18,595 nt of DNA from contig DATGIQ010000418.1 in the NCBI GenBank assembly GCA_035295665.1, positions 1 through 18,595 on the forward strand, written 5' to 3'. This document shows positions 7,920 through 15,939 of the stretch, piece by piece. The notes under the pieces were generated by a model. It ran no database searches, was not told the DNA's origin, and was given only the letters and a program-made list of their open reading frames with translations. This stretch comes from DATGIQ01 sp035295665. Its GTDB lineage: Bacteria > Planctomycetota > Planctomycetia > Gemmatales > Gemmataceae. Position 1 is the first letter of the stretch. Every line of letters starts with the position of its first letter. The position numbers and the translations under genes are program-made.

Positions 7920-8100
7920 GTCACGGTGGTTGTAGGCTCAGGGTTGCGCATTGGAAGGGCGGCTTGACGAACTGCTTGACGTCGGACTTTCCTCCTTTCC
8001 CCGGCTTCGGCCAACTTCTGATCCCGTTCGGCAAAGATCGCTTTTCCCGTCCTTCGAGTTTATCCTTAACTTGACTTTTGCAGCGATACGTAAACTCGCA
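7920..8100 (-). pseudogene. Decayed coding remnant with frameshift, family unknown
   Basis: On the minus strand one frame reads 'YCEFTYRCKSQVKDKLEGRE' near 8040-8095. A neighbouring frame then continues 'IFAERDQKLAEAGERRKVRR' and ends 'PMRNPEPTTTVT' at a TGA near 7920. The two together look like one charged helical C-terminus joined by a frameshift near 8040. The upstream part is missing at the IS701-like element, so the gene was probably cut by that insertion. I cannot name the family; this could also be chance. Confidence 0.35.
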
Positions 8101-8116
8101 ATATCGTAAATAGCGT

Positions 8117-9366
8117 TCAGGCGGCAGGGGCGAGGGCGTAGAGTAGGAACTGCCGGAACGTCTCGGGTACTTTTGCAAAGGCCTCGGCATGACCCGCTTG
8201 TGGAAAAACCCAATTTGTCCACAGCCAACGCCTTACGGCGGTGATGGCATCCGAGAAGGTCACACTCCGCTTGCCTACCCACTCCACACACCCCTGTTGT
8301 TGATCCTCCGGCGACAACAGCCAGTACATCAGCGCCACTACGCTGTACAACCCCAACAGACACGGCTCGGCACGCAGGACGGTCCGCGCACACCGGCCAC
8401 GAGTGCTCTCCAGACCAAGGTACGGACGAGCCTCTTCAAAGGTGGTCTCCAGACTCCACCGGCCGGTGTATTCCTCCATGATCGCCTGCGGCGTCATGGT
8501 CGCATCGGTGCTGTAGAAGTACTCCTCGCGGTGCGTGCCGGTCCGATCCTGCACGTACACCCAGCGGACCTCCACCAAACGCTGCCCCGCCTTATGCCAA
8601 TGCCCCGTGCCGCTGACGATGTCCACGTAGCGCCGGCCCCCGCCGTACCAGCCCACGTTCCGCCGGGTTGGCTGCGCCTGGGCCACGACCTCTCGGGGAC
8701 TGGGCAGTTTCTTGCCCTTGACCCGGGGTCGGCCATGGCCCGTGTAAGGTGGGGGCGGCTCATACAGGTTGGCGTTGGCAGGAAACTTGCTGATGACGTC
8801 CACCTTCCCCGTCTGGCTACGTGCCAACGAGGCCGTCTCGCGACTGCCATAACCCGCATCGCCCGCAAAGAGGAACTCTCGGTCCGGGAACCAGCGGCGC
8901 ACGATCCGGACGAGCAATTGCAGCAGCTGGGCCGGGGTCTTGTGCGGCCGACCGCGTTGCTGGTTACCTGCGGGGAGCGATACAAAGCCACGAACACGGG
9001 CAGCGCCCAGGGTCGGGTCGCGAAAGGGAACTGGACCAGGATGGCCAGCACCACCCACTTATGCCCCCAACGCCAGGCCGTGTAGCTGTGGCTGGAGCGG
9101 ACCGAGTCACGATGGCGTGCTTTGCCATTCACCTTGCGGCCGGGGTGCTCGGTGACCGTGTCATCGCCGACCAGGCGGATACGGCCTTGGGGCCAGAAGT
9201 GGCGGATCACGAAGCGGGTAAGGATGGCGGCCAACGTCAGGCCCGACCACTGGGCCAGGGAGAGGACGCGGCGATAACTGGAAGGGTCGCCCTCGGCCAG
9301 GCCTGCGACGGTGCGCAACAGGTTGGCGATGGTACGCCGGACGGTCGTGAGGATATTCCCGTTCAC
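8117..9366 (-). pseudogene. IS701/IS4-like DDE transposase, frameshifted
   Basis: Transposase of the DDE endonuclease superfamily resembling IS701-like/IS4-type enzymes. Signature stretches in order: 'LVGDDTVTEHPG' (first Asp region), 'HSYTAWRWGHKWVVLAIL', 'FPDREFLFAGDAGYG' (second Asp) and 'GRWSLETTFEEARPYLGLES' (Glu). The first part (from GTG at 9366) and the second part lie in different frames. They join around 8960-8975, after 'FVALYRSPQ' and before 'QQRGRPHKTPAQLL', needing a shift of one base. No obvious slippery heptamer is there, so I read it as a disabling mutation, though programmed frameshifting or a sequencing error is possible. The C-terminus 'RWLWTNWVF...FLLYALAPAA' matches the partial transposase at the end of the window at 23 of 37 residues. 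Confidence 0.85.
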
Positions 9367-9515
9367 GCTGAACGATTACAACACCTCCCTGGCTCCCGGA
9401 CCGCTGGCTCCTCGGCCAGGCCCGCGACTCACCGGCGCCTCTCCCGCAAGCCGGATACCTCCTTGCCATACAACCCGGTCAGCCCGTTAGCCTGCGGATC
9501 CACGGACGTCAGCGC
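9367..9515. other. Spacer between the transposase start and the right inverted repeat
   Basis: No supported gene. On the minus strand a short frame reads 'ANGLTGLYGKEVSGLRERRR' then stops; it may be a fragment of something cut by the IS, but I do not recognise it. The true IS ends are not resolved; a weak gapped similarity (GTAA...CGTTCAG) links about 8105-8120 with 9368-9383. Confidence 0.35.
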
Positions 9516-9568
9516 GCTGACCGCGTTTACACTCGACCCCTGGCTCACGTGATTGGCCGGGTGCTTAC
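9516..9568. repeat. Right copy of 53-bp inverted repeat flanking the IS701-like element
   Basis: Reverse-complement partner of 7664-7716 (49 of 53 match, CACGTG core at 9546-9551). Its outer edge is 28 bp from the stop of the spermidine-synthase-like gene. Confidence 0.8.
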
Positions 9569-9596
9569 GCTAAATCCCTATCGATTCCCTCAAGGC

Positions 9597-11987
9597 TCAG
9601 CCCACTCGATCCCTCGCGAGAAGGTGCACAAGGGGTACGCAGCCCGCATAGCAAGCAACGCCTACCCAGTAGGTTCCCGAGATTCCGTACTGCATCGAAA
9701 GCACCATGCCGCCCACCGACGCTAGTACCGACATGGCACCATTGATGCCCCAGAACCACGGAAGTAGGCCGGCGAAGCGCGATTTGCTGAGCGCTATCCC
9801 GAGCGGAAACATAATCCCCATCGCCATGCCGCTTGGTACGAGCAGAGCAACGGATATGGCAATTCGAAAAGCTGTGTCCTGATACTTGGCGTATTCCGTC
9901 ACGATTCCGGTTGCTAAACCCATGGCTACTAGCAAGATACACAATGCTGCCGGCCTTATGAACGGCCGCTGCGGCGCTGGTGTCCCAGAGACTGTATAGC
10001 TACCGAGTCCGGCAGAAAGCAGCAGCGTAAAGAGCACGACGCTTAATCCGTAGACGGGATGGCCTAGAAAGATCATCAGACGCTGCATCTGCGATAGTTC
10101 GATCAACATGAAGCCGAGACCGATGCAACCGAAATACAGCAGGTTCGGCAGAGCAGCGCTCGCCGTCCCAAGAGGAACGTATTTCTGCAGCGGAAGGATT
10201 ACCAAGAATACAGTGCACCCTAGCGTTCCCATTAGCAAGATGCCTAACACCAGGGAGGCGAAATCGTTCTTAGAGTTCATCGAGCGGCTCACGTTCCCAT
10301 GCAGGAGGACCGCCGGGCCATCAAAAAGGCGAGCCATGTGGAAGAAAAACGGCCGATTATCGGTCGACGGCGTTACGTCCATCGGTAAGGAGCTAAAGAA
10401 TTCGCTTGTCGCCCGGCCTGAGCTGATCTCCTCAGCGACCTCATCGTACACCTCGGTCGGGGAAAGCAGCACGGCATAGTGATGGATGCGCGCTGTCTCC
10501 TTGAAGCGAGCCACCTCTGCCTCATCGAACGGAGTTTTACTCACGGCCAGAGTCACGATCCCACCGACGTTCGCGGCCAGCATGTGGCGACGCAGCGCCT
10601 GAAACGACACTCTGTGGCGCTTCAACGCCTCCGCAGCTAGGGCGAGCAGGCGGTAGAATTCGCCCTCATGAGTGCCGGGCACGAACCAGCGCGAAACCGT
10701 AAGCATCCCTTGGTCGTTGAGCTTGGTGAGAAACTCCTGCCACGCTTCTACGGTGTACAGCCTATTCTCCGACAGTGCAAGTCCGCCCGCTGCGGTGGCA
10801 GCCCACGTGTCGGTGAGGGATATTTGAATCAGGTCGTAAGGATACGCGGACTGGTTGATGAAGGCCCTGGCTTCGGCAACTGCGAGATGCACCTGAGGCA
10901 GCTGATTGAGATAACCGGTGAACTCGGCGAATCGTGTCGTCAGTGCTTCGATAATTGCCGGATTCAGCTCAATCCCTTCAATGCGCTTGGCCTCAAAGGC
11001 AATCGCCGATAGAACGTCGCGTCCACCCCCAACTCCGATGATCGCGACATCGCTTGCGTGGCGAACGTGATACCCGAGATTCACGACATCATCCTTCAGA
11101 TAGGAGAGTTCGGCTATGCTGCCGCGCCAGTGGGTCAGGACGGTCATCGCATCGGCGTCGATCGTCAATCGACGCTGTAGCACATTCACATCAGAATGGT
11201 CGCTTCCAAAGCCCCATCCGAAGGGAGGCCCTTGGTAAACGGAGGAAACCGCGACGCGCGAGAACGTATTCCAACGCTCAAAGTCCGGCGGCGCGCCAGA
11301 GGCGCCTTTCTTCACGTCGAACGTGAATATACTGCCATCGGATAGCCAGGACGACAACTGTATCCCAAGGGTTCCAGCAACCAAGATCCCGACCCCGGCT
11401 GAGATGATGTGCTGCTTGGTTGGGACACGTTCCGGCCTTATCTGCAATCCTGCGATCGCGACCAGCGTGCTGAGTAAGAGCACCATGCCCACAGGGTCAA
11501 GCGCATTCAGACCAGGGATAACAAAGACGGCACCAAGGGCTGCGCCGGCGAGGTCGCAGGCATAAAGGCGGCTCGTAGAGGCAGGAAAGTGCGTCAGCAG
11601 CAAAGTGATGCACACGCCGCTGCAGGTGAAAGCGAGGAGAGCAACAACGAGACTCAGGTAGAGCGAGAGGCTCCGCGTCCACGAATTCAAGGGATAACAT
11701 AGATGGAGGGCAGTCGCCAGAGCCATCGCAAGCGCGCAGGATACCGCATGGCGAGCGATCTGTTGGTCGCCCTCTTTACCCGCCCAGGCATCGCCCTGCG
11801 TAAAGACACGAATGGCGCCGTAGGTCAATCCCAACATCGCGAGCGTAATGCCCACGAAGGCAAAATGGTAGTAGAAGGTGACACTCAGCAACCGGGTCAG
11901 CACAATCTGGTAGGCGATCGTGGACAGCGCCACCGTGAAGATCACGAAATAATGTCGGAAGGCTGCGTTGGAGAAATTAGCGACCAT
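9597..11987 (-). CDS. Polytopic membrane protein with spermidine-synthase-like domain
   Basis: A 796-aa protein with about six N-terminal membrane helices, a soluble spermidine/spermine-synthase-like Rossmann domain and about seven C-terminal helices. The SAM-type glycine motif 'VAIIGVGGGRDVL' is at about residues 314-326, followed by 'IEGIELNPAI', where an acidic residue would bind the nucleoside. 'DLIQISLTDTWAA' occupies the region of the catalytic loop. Such membrane-bound spermidine-synthase-like proteins are common in planctomycetes and other bacteria and usually have no proven aminopropyltransferase activity. I chose the ATG at 11987: it has GAGG 8 nt upstream and lies 10 bp after the DUF1559 stop, with the Shine-Dalgarno overlapping that stop. 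An in-frame ATG at 12029 would give 810 aa. It is last in the operon with the DUF1559 and MauE-like genes; a repeat and an IS lie just downstream. Confidence 0.8.
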   Translation of the reverse strand: MVANFSNAAFRHYFVIFTVALSTIAYQIVLTRLLSVTFYYHFAFVGITLAMLGLTYGAIRVFTQGDAWAGKEGDQQIARHAVSCALAMALATALHLCYPLNSWTRSLSLYLSLVVALLAFTCSGVCITLLLTHFPASTSRLYACDLAGAALGAVFVIPGLNALDPVGMVLLLSTLVAIAGLQIRPERVPTKQHIISAGVGILVAGTLGIQLSSWLSDGSIFTFDVKKGASGAPPDFERWNTFSRVAVSSVYQGPPFGWGFGSDHSDVNVLQRRLTIDADAMTVLTHWRGSIAELSYLKDDVVNLGYHVRHASDVAIIGVGGGRDVLSAIAFEAKRIEGIELNPAIIEALTTRFAEFTGYLNQLPQVHLAVAEARAFINQSAYPYDLIQISLTDTWAATAAGGLALSENRLYTVEAWQEFLTKLNDQGMLTVSRWFVPGTHEGEFYRLLALAAEALKRHRVSFQALRRHMLAANVGGIVTLAVSKTPFDEAEVARFKETARIHHYAVLLSPTEVYDEVAEEISSGRATSEFFSSLPMDVTPSTDNRPFFFHMARLFDGPAVLLHGNVSRSMNSKNDFASLVLGILLMGTLGCTVFLVILPLQKYVPLGTASAALPNLLYFGCIGLGFMLIELSQMQRLMIFLGHPVYGLSVVLFTLLLSAGLGSYTVSGTPAPQRPFIRPAALCILLVAMGLATGIVTEYAKYQDTAFRIAISVALLVPSGMAMGIMFPLGIALSKSRFAGLLPWFWGINGAMSVLASVGGMVLSMQYGISGTYWVGVACYAGCVPLVHLLARDRVG

Positions 11988-11995
11988 GCGGCAAG

Positions 11996-11999
11996 CCTC
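11996..11999 (-). promoter_or_regulatory. Shine-Dalgarno overlapping the DUF1559 stop codon
   Basis: GAGG on the minus strand, 8 nt before the ATG at 11987, overlaps the TGA at 11998-12000. The layout suggests translational coupling. Confidence 0.5.
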
Positions 12000-13083
12000 A
12001 GAAATCGTATTCGTAAATTTGGCCATCATTGCGGCTCAGCATCAGCTCCCATACAGCACTGGATACCGAGTCTCTGATAAAGCGAACGCTGCCATCGGCG
12101 AAGCAGGCATTGACGCCACCCAAATGGCGACTGCGTGCCTGGGCCTGGAAATTCTGCCAATTGTGCGGCGGATTCTCATTGGAGCAGCCCATGCCATCGC
12201 GGGGGCCGAGCTCGGGCGACCAGAAGAGCCCACAGTCTTCGATATCGTCGGAGAGCGGGTTGCGGTCGTTGGGAGCAGGGCAATCACCGATCGCGGCATT
12301 GGCCGCGGTTACGCTTGCACCGGCTGCACCCATCGCCCATGTTCCCCGTCGATCCCGCGCTTCAATTCCCACACGCACTTCATTGAGCATGATCGTGTTG
12401 GACGTGCCGTCTTCCTGATTGATCTCCGCGAGCGTTGTTCCCCAGTTGATGCCAAAGACGCCGCCGAGCAGTGCACGATCATTGAAGTAGGCGCGGCCGG
12501 AAGACATACCCCCTTGCGTGAAGTGAAACCAGCCTGGACCGGCATTCGCAGCGTAGTTCCCGCGGGCCCACTTTCCATTCGTATCCAGGTCCTGCTGGGA
12601 CGTCACCTTGTCCGGAAGATCAAATGGGACATTATGCCCCGAATCTGCCGGACACACGAACACGGGAATTGTTACAGAGCGAATCCTTCGCCAACTCTGG
12701 TCGCCTGTCTGTATGTACTTGCCGACGTTGACGGAATGATAAAGGGACTCTTGCTCGACGTAGGGAAGGAGGAGAACTGCCCAGTTGGGGCCGATAATCG
12801 CATTGTTGCCGTCGCGGTAGACGCTGAGGCTATCCAACGTGCCATTCTTGGGCGGCTTATACAACTGGACCGCGGGAGGATACCGCTTGTTGGTATCGTG
12901 GTAGTTGTGGACGGCAGCACCTAGTTGCCTGAGGTTGCCGGCACAATGGATCCGGTTGGCTGCACTGCGCACTCTCATGACCGCCGGAATGAGCATCCCG
13001 ATCAACACAGCGACAATGGCAATGACCACGAGCAGCTCGATCAGGGTGAACGCGGCACGGCGAGAATAAACAAGAGAAGCCAT
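11998..13083 (-). CDS. DUF1559 prepilin-type (type II secretion pseudopilin-like) protein
   Basis: A typical planctomycete DUF1559 protein, 361 aa. The N-terminus has a short basic leader then 'AFTLIELLVVIAIVAVLIGM', a class III/type IV prepilin signal with the methylated Phe at residue 12 and Glu at +5 (E16). The residue before the cleavage site is Ala instead of the usual Gly. Next come 'CAGNLRQLGAAVHNYHDTNKRYPP' features typical of the family, and near the C-terminus 'RHLGGVNACFADGSVRFI', the hallmark DUF1559 motif. These proteins are exported to the cell envelope; their exact role is unknown. The ATG at 13083 has GGAG 7 nt upstream. The start overlaps the end of the MauE-like gene by 43 bp and the next gene starts 10 bp past the stop, so all three are probably co-transcribed. 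Confidence 0.93.
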   Translation of the reverse strand: MASLVYSRRAAFTLIELLVVIAIVAVLIGMLIPAVMRVRSAANRIHCAGNLRQLGAAVHNYHDTNKRYPPAVQLYKPPKNGTLDSLSVYRDGNNAIIGPNWAVLLLPYVEQESLYHSVNVGKYIQTGDQSWRRIRSVTIPVFVCPADSGHNVPFDLPDKVTSQQDLDTNGKWARGNYAANAGPGWFHFTQGGMSSGRAYFNDRALLGGVFGINWGTTLAEINQEDGTSNTIMLNEVRVGIEARDRRGTWAMGAAGASVTAANAAIGDCPAPNDRNPLSDDIEDCGLFWSPELGPRDGMGCSNENPPHNWQNFQAQARSRHLGGVNACFADGSVRFIRDSVSSAVWELMLSRNDGQIYEYDF

Positions 13084-13631
13084 TGTGTGACTCCGCGCTG
13101 CGAGGGCAAATCATGGCCGACAAATGTGGTCTCCGCTGAGGCCGGTTCCGCAGATTCGTGTATGGACAATAGCGGCCGAGAAAAGCCAGGTCGCAACTCT
13201 CCACCTGCACAAATGTATCGATCGTGGCGCCAATGCCAGAGGGCAGCGACAGCTGCCAGATCGAACAAGAGAGTGTACCAGGGGCGGACCGGCAGACCGC
13301 CGAAGCAGCAACACGATGCTTTTCCCACAAGCGCTTGCTGGAGTGACACTGCAGCAAACGCCGTGTAGCACAGCAGTGCCGCCACCCGACTCTGCCGAGG
13401 ATAAACTCCTACGAGCAACCACAGGCCTAAGCACAACTCCAGTTCGATGACAGCCAAAAGCGACCAACGCGACGTAAATGGACCGCTGTCAGCATCCATG
13501 CCAGTAGTGAGCTGATGTGTCTTCAGTCCAGCGGCGACCAGCAGTAGCAAAGCGAGTAGGGCCGGAACCGCCTTGCTGCTCACCCACGCTGGGACCGTAG
13601 CGGCGCGCAACCTGGCAGTAGGGCAAGACAT
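13041..13631 (-). CDS. MauE/DoxX-like integral membrane protein
   Basis: A 196-aa protein with about four membrane helices and the pattern of the MauE/DoxX superfamily: 'LLLLVAAGLKTHQL' (helix 1), 'VIELELCLGLWLLVGVYP' (helix 2), 'VAALLCYTAFAAVSLQQALVG' (helix 3), then the Cys motif 'CCCFG' (residues 107-111) and 'PWYTLLFDLAAVAALW' (helix 4). MauE-type proteins usually carry CGCFG and are linked to thiol/disulfide handling of periplasmic proteins; here the second position is Cys. A polar tail of about 60 residues ends inside the DUF1559 gene (43-bp overlap). I chose the ATG at 13631, near the first helix; an in-frame GTG at 13721 would give 226 aa, and neither has a strong ribosome-binding site. 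It is first in a three-gene operon with DUF1559 and the spermidine-synthase-like gene. Confidence 0.75.
   Translation of the reverse strand: MSCPTARLRAATVPAWVSSKAVPALLALLLLVAAGLKTHQLTTGMDADSGPFTSRWSLLAVIELELCLGLWLLVGVYPRQSRVAALLCYTAFAAVSLQQALVGKASCCCFGGLPVRPWYTLLFDLAAVAALWHWRHDRYICAGGELRPGFSRPLLSIHESAEPASAETTFVGHDLPSQRGVTQWLLLFILAVPRSP
13091..13094 (-). promoter_or_regulatory. Shine-Dalgarno of the DUF1559 gene
   Basis: GGAG on the minus strand, 7 nt before the ATG at 13083. It lies inside the upstream MauE-like coding region. Confidence 0.55.
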
Positions 13632-13814
13632 GCCCGCTTTGAGTAAAGAACCTGAGGAAGAGCCGACCACCCATGATCGCGTCCTCACTTGCTGCTTATT
13701 TGCATGGGTGAGCAACAACACCGGCGGACAACTGAGAGAATAATCTTGTCACCGGTAATTTAAGATTACGCTGATGTTACCCAAGCCCATCATATCCCGT
13801 CAATACCGGAATCA

Positions 13815-14060
13815 CCTACGATGGCTGCAGCGGCTGCAGCCGGGGAAGTATCCGGATTCGACGCACCGGACTTTCGAGCAGCCCGTATGGCAGTGGAAGA
13901 CGCTGCACGGCACGCCCCAGGAGATGTTTTTTACGCAGGAGCACCCAGCGGGCCGGCTGGCGGCTTCGGATTTTACGTCAATGAACGACTTGCAGATCAC
14001 GATCGCAGGCGGGCCCTTCGCCCAGGAGCTCTATCACTTGGTGTTGACGCATTCCAATTA
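13815..14060 (+). pseudogene. istA: IS21 istA transposase, N-truncated 5' fragment
   Basis: IS21-family IstA fragment. Homology starts at about 13815 ('WLQRLQPGKYPDSTHRTF') and runs through 'WKTLHGTPQEMFFTQEHPAG' to 'SDFTSMNDLQITIAGGPFAQ' (first catalytic Asp near 13969) and 'LYHLVLTHSN'. The N-terminal helix-turn-helix part, about 100 residues in complete IstA, is missing. The frame is cut at 14060 by an IS630-family element. Rejoined across that element it continues in frame at 15157, but the codon at the junction is TAG where family members have Trp (TGG). Confidence 0.85.
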
Positions 14061-14094
14061 CTGATCGGCGCGCAAAGGACGTCAAGTTTTCCGA
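14061..14094. repeat. Left terminal inverted repeat of the IS630-family element
   Basis: Begins directly after the TA at 14059-14060; pairs with 15121-15154. Confidence 0.9.
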
Positions 14095-14110
14095 GGGCTA
14101 AAATACATGG

Positions 14111-15133
14111 ATGGAGGCGTCGGAATTCGTTCCGCGTGATTGGCGAGAATGGCGGAGGATGCGGGCGTTGCACCTCAAACAGCAAGGCTGGTTGCAACGG
14201 GACATCGCCGAGGCTCTGGGTGCCTCCGAGGAGACGGTGAGCCGCTGGCTCGCTCGCGTCCGGGATGCGGGGCCGCAGGCCTTGCAGGCACGGCCGGCTC
14301 CGGGGCACCCGCCGAAGCTCTCGGACGCTCAGAAACGTCTGATTCCGGAATTCCTCTGGCACGGACCGGAGGCGTACGGCTTTCGTGGCGAGGTCTGGAC
14401 GCGTGCGCGCATTGCCCAAGTGATCGAGGAAGAATTCGGCGTTCACTACCACAAGGGGCACGTGGGCCGCTTGCTCCAGGAGTTGTGCTGGACTCCCCAA
14501 GTGCCGATTCGACGGGCCATCCAGCGGGACGAGGAGGCCATCGAGCGCTGGCGTGATGAGGTTTGGCCGGATTTGCAGCGGTGTGCACGCCGCGAGCACC
14601 GGGTGCTGATTTTTGAGGACGAATCGGGGTTTTACCTCCTGCCGGGGGTGGTGAAAACCTACTCCCCGAGAGGGCTGACGCCGGTCCTTTGGGAGAAGCA
14701 GACCCGCGACCATTTGTCGGTCATGGGTGGCATGACACCGCAGGGCAAAATCTACACGCTGGCTCGGCAAGAGTCCCTGAATGGCCTGCACAGTGTCGAG
14801 TTCCTTACGCACTTGCTGCGCGTGGCGGGGGAGCGGCTCTTGGTGATTTGGGATGGCTCGCCCATCCACCGTCGAGAGGCGGTCAAGGATTTTGTCTCCG
14901 GCACGCGCGGCAAGATTCGGCTGGAGGCGCTGCCAGGATACGCCCCGGACTTGAATCCTTGGGACGAGGGAGGGTGGCAACACCTCAAACACGTGGAGAT
15001 GCGTAACCTCGTGTGCCTGGACGTAGAACAATTGCACCAGGAATTCCACCTGGCCATCGGCCGCCTGCGCCAAAAGCCTCACTTGGTCCAATCCTTCTTT
15101 GCCCAGGCCGGATTACAGCTTGAGAAAACTTGA
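14111..15133 (+). CDS. IS630-family transposase
   Basis: A 340-aa transposase that looks complete. The N-terminal helix-turn-helix part contains 'GWLQRDIAEALGASEETVSRW' features (about residues 26-46), then a winged-helix stretch with 'AYGFRGEVWTRARIAQVI'. The DDE catalytic core shows 'LIFEDESGFYLLP' (D170), 'LLVIWDGSPIHR' (D248) and 'YAPDLNPWDEGGWQHLK' (E286). The usual 'NPVExxW' is here 'NPWDEGGW', but the Glu is kept. There is no frameshift or internal stop. The ends of the gene lie within or next to the terminal repeats of the element, as normal for this compact family. The stop is 21 bp from the right end. Confidence 0.93.
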   Translation: MEASEFVPRDWREWRRMRALHLKQQGWLQRDIAEALGASEETVSRWLARVRDAGPQALQARPAPGHPPKLSDAQKRLIPEFLWHGPEAYGFRGEVWTRARIAQVIEEEFGVHYHKGHVGRLLQELCWTPQVPIRRAIQRDEEAIERWRDEVWPDLQRCARREHRVLIFEDESGFYLLPGVVKTYSPRGLTPVLWEKQTRDHLSVMGGMTPQGKIYTLARQESLNGLHSVEFLTHLLRVAGERLLVIWDGSPIHRREAVKDFVSGTRGKIRLEALPGYAPDLNPWDEGGWQHLKHVEMRNLVCLDVEQLHQEFHLAIGRLRQKPHLVQSFFAQAGLQLEKT

Positions 15134-15154
15134 CGTCCTTTGCGCGCCGGTCAG
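15121..15154. repeat. Right terminal inverted repeat of the IS630-family element
   Basis: Pairs with 14061-14094; followed directly by the duplicated TA at 15155-15156. It overlaps the last codons of the transposase gene. Confidence 0.9.
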
Positions 15155-15936
15155 TAGGAGCATGTCACGCTCTGTTTCAGCGAGAGCTTCGCCAGCCTGA
15201 GCGCGGGCCTGCAGAATGCATGGTGGGCGTTGGGGGCGGTGCCCGAGCGTCACCGCACGGACCGGATGAGTTTGGCGGTCCATCACAAAGGGCAGCCGGA
15301 GCGATTCACGGCCAAGTACCGGGCGCTGCTGGCTCATTATGGCATGCAGGCCGAGGCAACCAATCCGGCAAGTGGCCATGAGAATGGTGACGTCGAAGCG
15401 GCGCATGGGGATTTCAAGCAGGCGGTGGAGCAAGCGTTGCTATTGCGTGCAGCCGCGCTTTTGCCGATCGCGCAGCGTACGAGCTATTCCTCCAAGGGGT
15501 GGTAGGGCAACGGAATGCGGGCCGAACGACGAAAGTCGCAGCGGAGCTGGGGTGCATGCGGCCGTTGCCGGAGCGGCGTCTGGAGACGCCGGAACGGAAG
15601 CGCGTGCGTCGGGGCACTACCACCCACGTCAAGAACAACACGTACTCGCCGCCGGCACGGCTGATCGACATGGAAGTCGAGGCGCGGATCGGGGTGGAGG
15701 AGATCGAGGTCTGGTATGCCGAGACGTTGGTACAGCGCTTGCCGCGTTTGCGGGGTCAAGACAAGCATTGGATCGACTACCGGCACATTATTGGCTGGCT
15801 GGTACGCAAGCCCGGGGCGTTTGCCCACTATGTGTATCGGGCAGACGTCTATCCGACCCTGACGTATCGGCGTGCTTATGATGCCCTTCTAATGCAGCAG
15901 CTGGGACCAGCTGACAGGGAGTATGTGCATCTGCTA
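15155..15936 (+). pseudogene. istA: IS21 istA transposase, 3' fragment with a frameshift, truncated
   Basis: Continuation of the istA interrupted by the IS630 element. The first frame gives 'LSAGLQNAWWALGAVPERHRTDRMS' features (second Asp) and 'GHENGDVEAAHGDFKQAVEQ' (catalytic Glu). At about 15448 a base appears to be missing, because the expected 'GSRAFADRAAYELFLQ' run (of which 'SRAFADRAAYELFLQ' is visible) continues in the next frame. That frame then runs through 'CMRPLPERRLE', 'NNTYSPPARLIDMEVEARI', 'VERLPRLRG'-type sequence ('VQRLPRLRG') and 'DYRHIIGWLVRKPGAFAHY' to 'YDALLMQQLGPADREY' at about 15925. The extreme C-terminus and the whole partner gene istB are absent; unrelated sequence on the other strand follows. 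Confidence 0.85.
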
Positions 15937-15939
15937 TGC

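Larger units (their letters stand above)
14061..15154. mobile_element. Intact IS630-family element inserted in istA
   Basis: A 1094-bp element bounded by near-perfect inverted repeats: 14061-14094 against 15121-15154, with an exact core of more than 20 bp that includes GCGCGCAAAGGACGTC, and only a few differences near the edges. It is flanked by TA on both sides (14059-14060 and 15155-15156), the target duplication typical of IS630/Tc1-mariner elements. It carries one full-length transposase gene. Confidence 0.93.

Noticed and set aside
8189..9085. Long plus-strand frame (298 codons) opposite the IS701-like transposase
   Set aside because: It is antisense to clear DDE transposase motifs and has a shadow-frame composition.
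8105..9385. Terminal inverted repeats of the IS701-like element (GTAA...CGTTCAG similarity)
   Set aside because: The match needs gaps and is short, and no target duplication could be identified, so the ends are left unassigned.
11968..12924. Long plus-strand frame (318 codons) opposite the DUF1559 gene
   Set aside because: The DUF1559 family signature on the minus strand is unambiguous; the antisense frame has no recognisable domain.
13997..15091. Long minus-strand frame (364 codons) opposite the IS630 transposase
   Set aside because: It covers the same bases as an intact DDE transposase and shows no family features.
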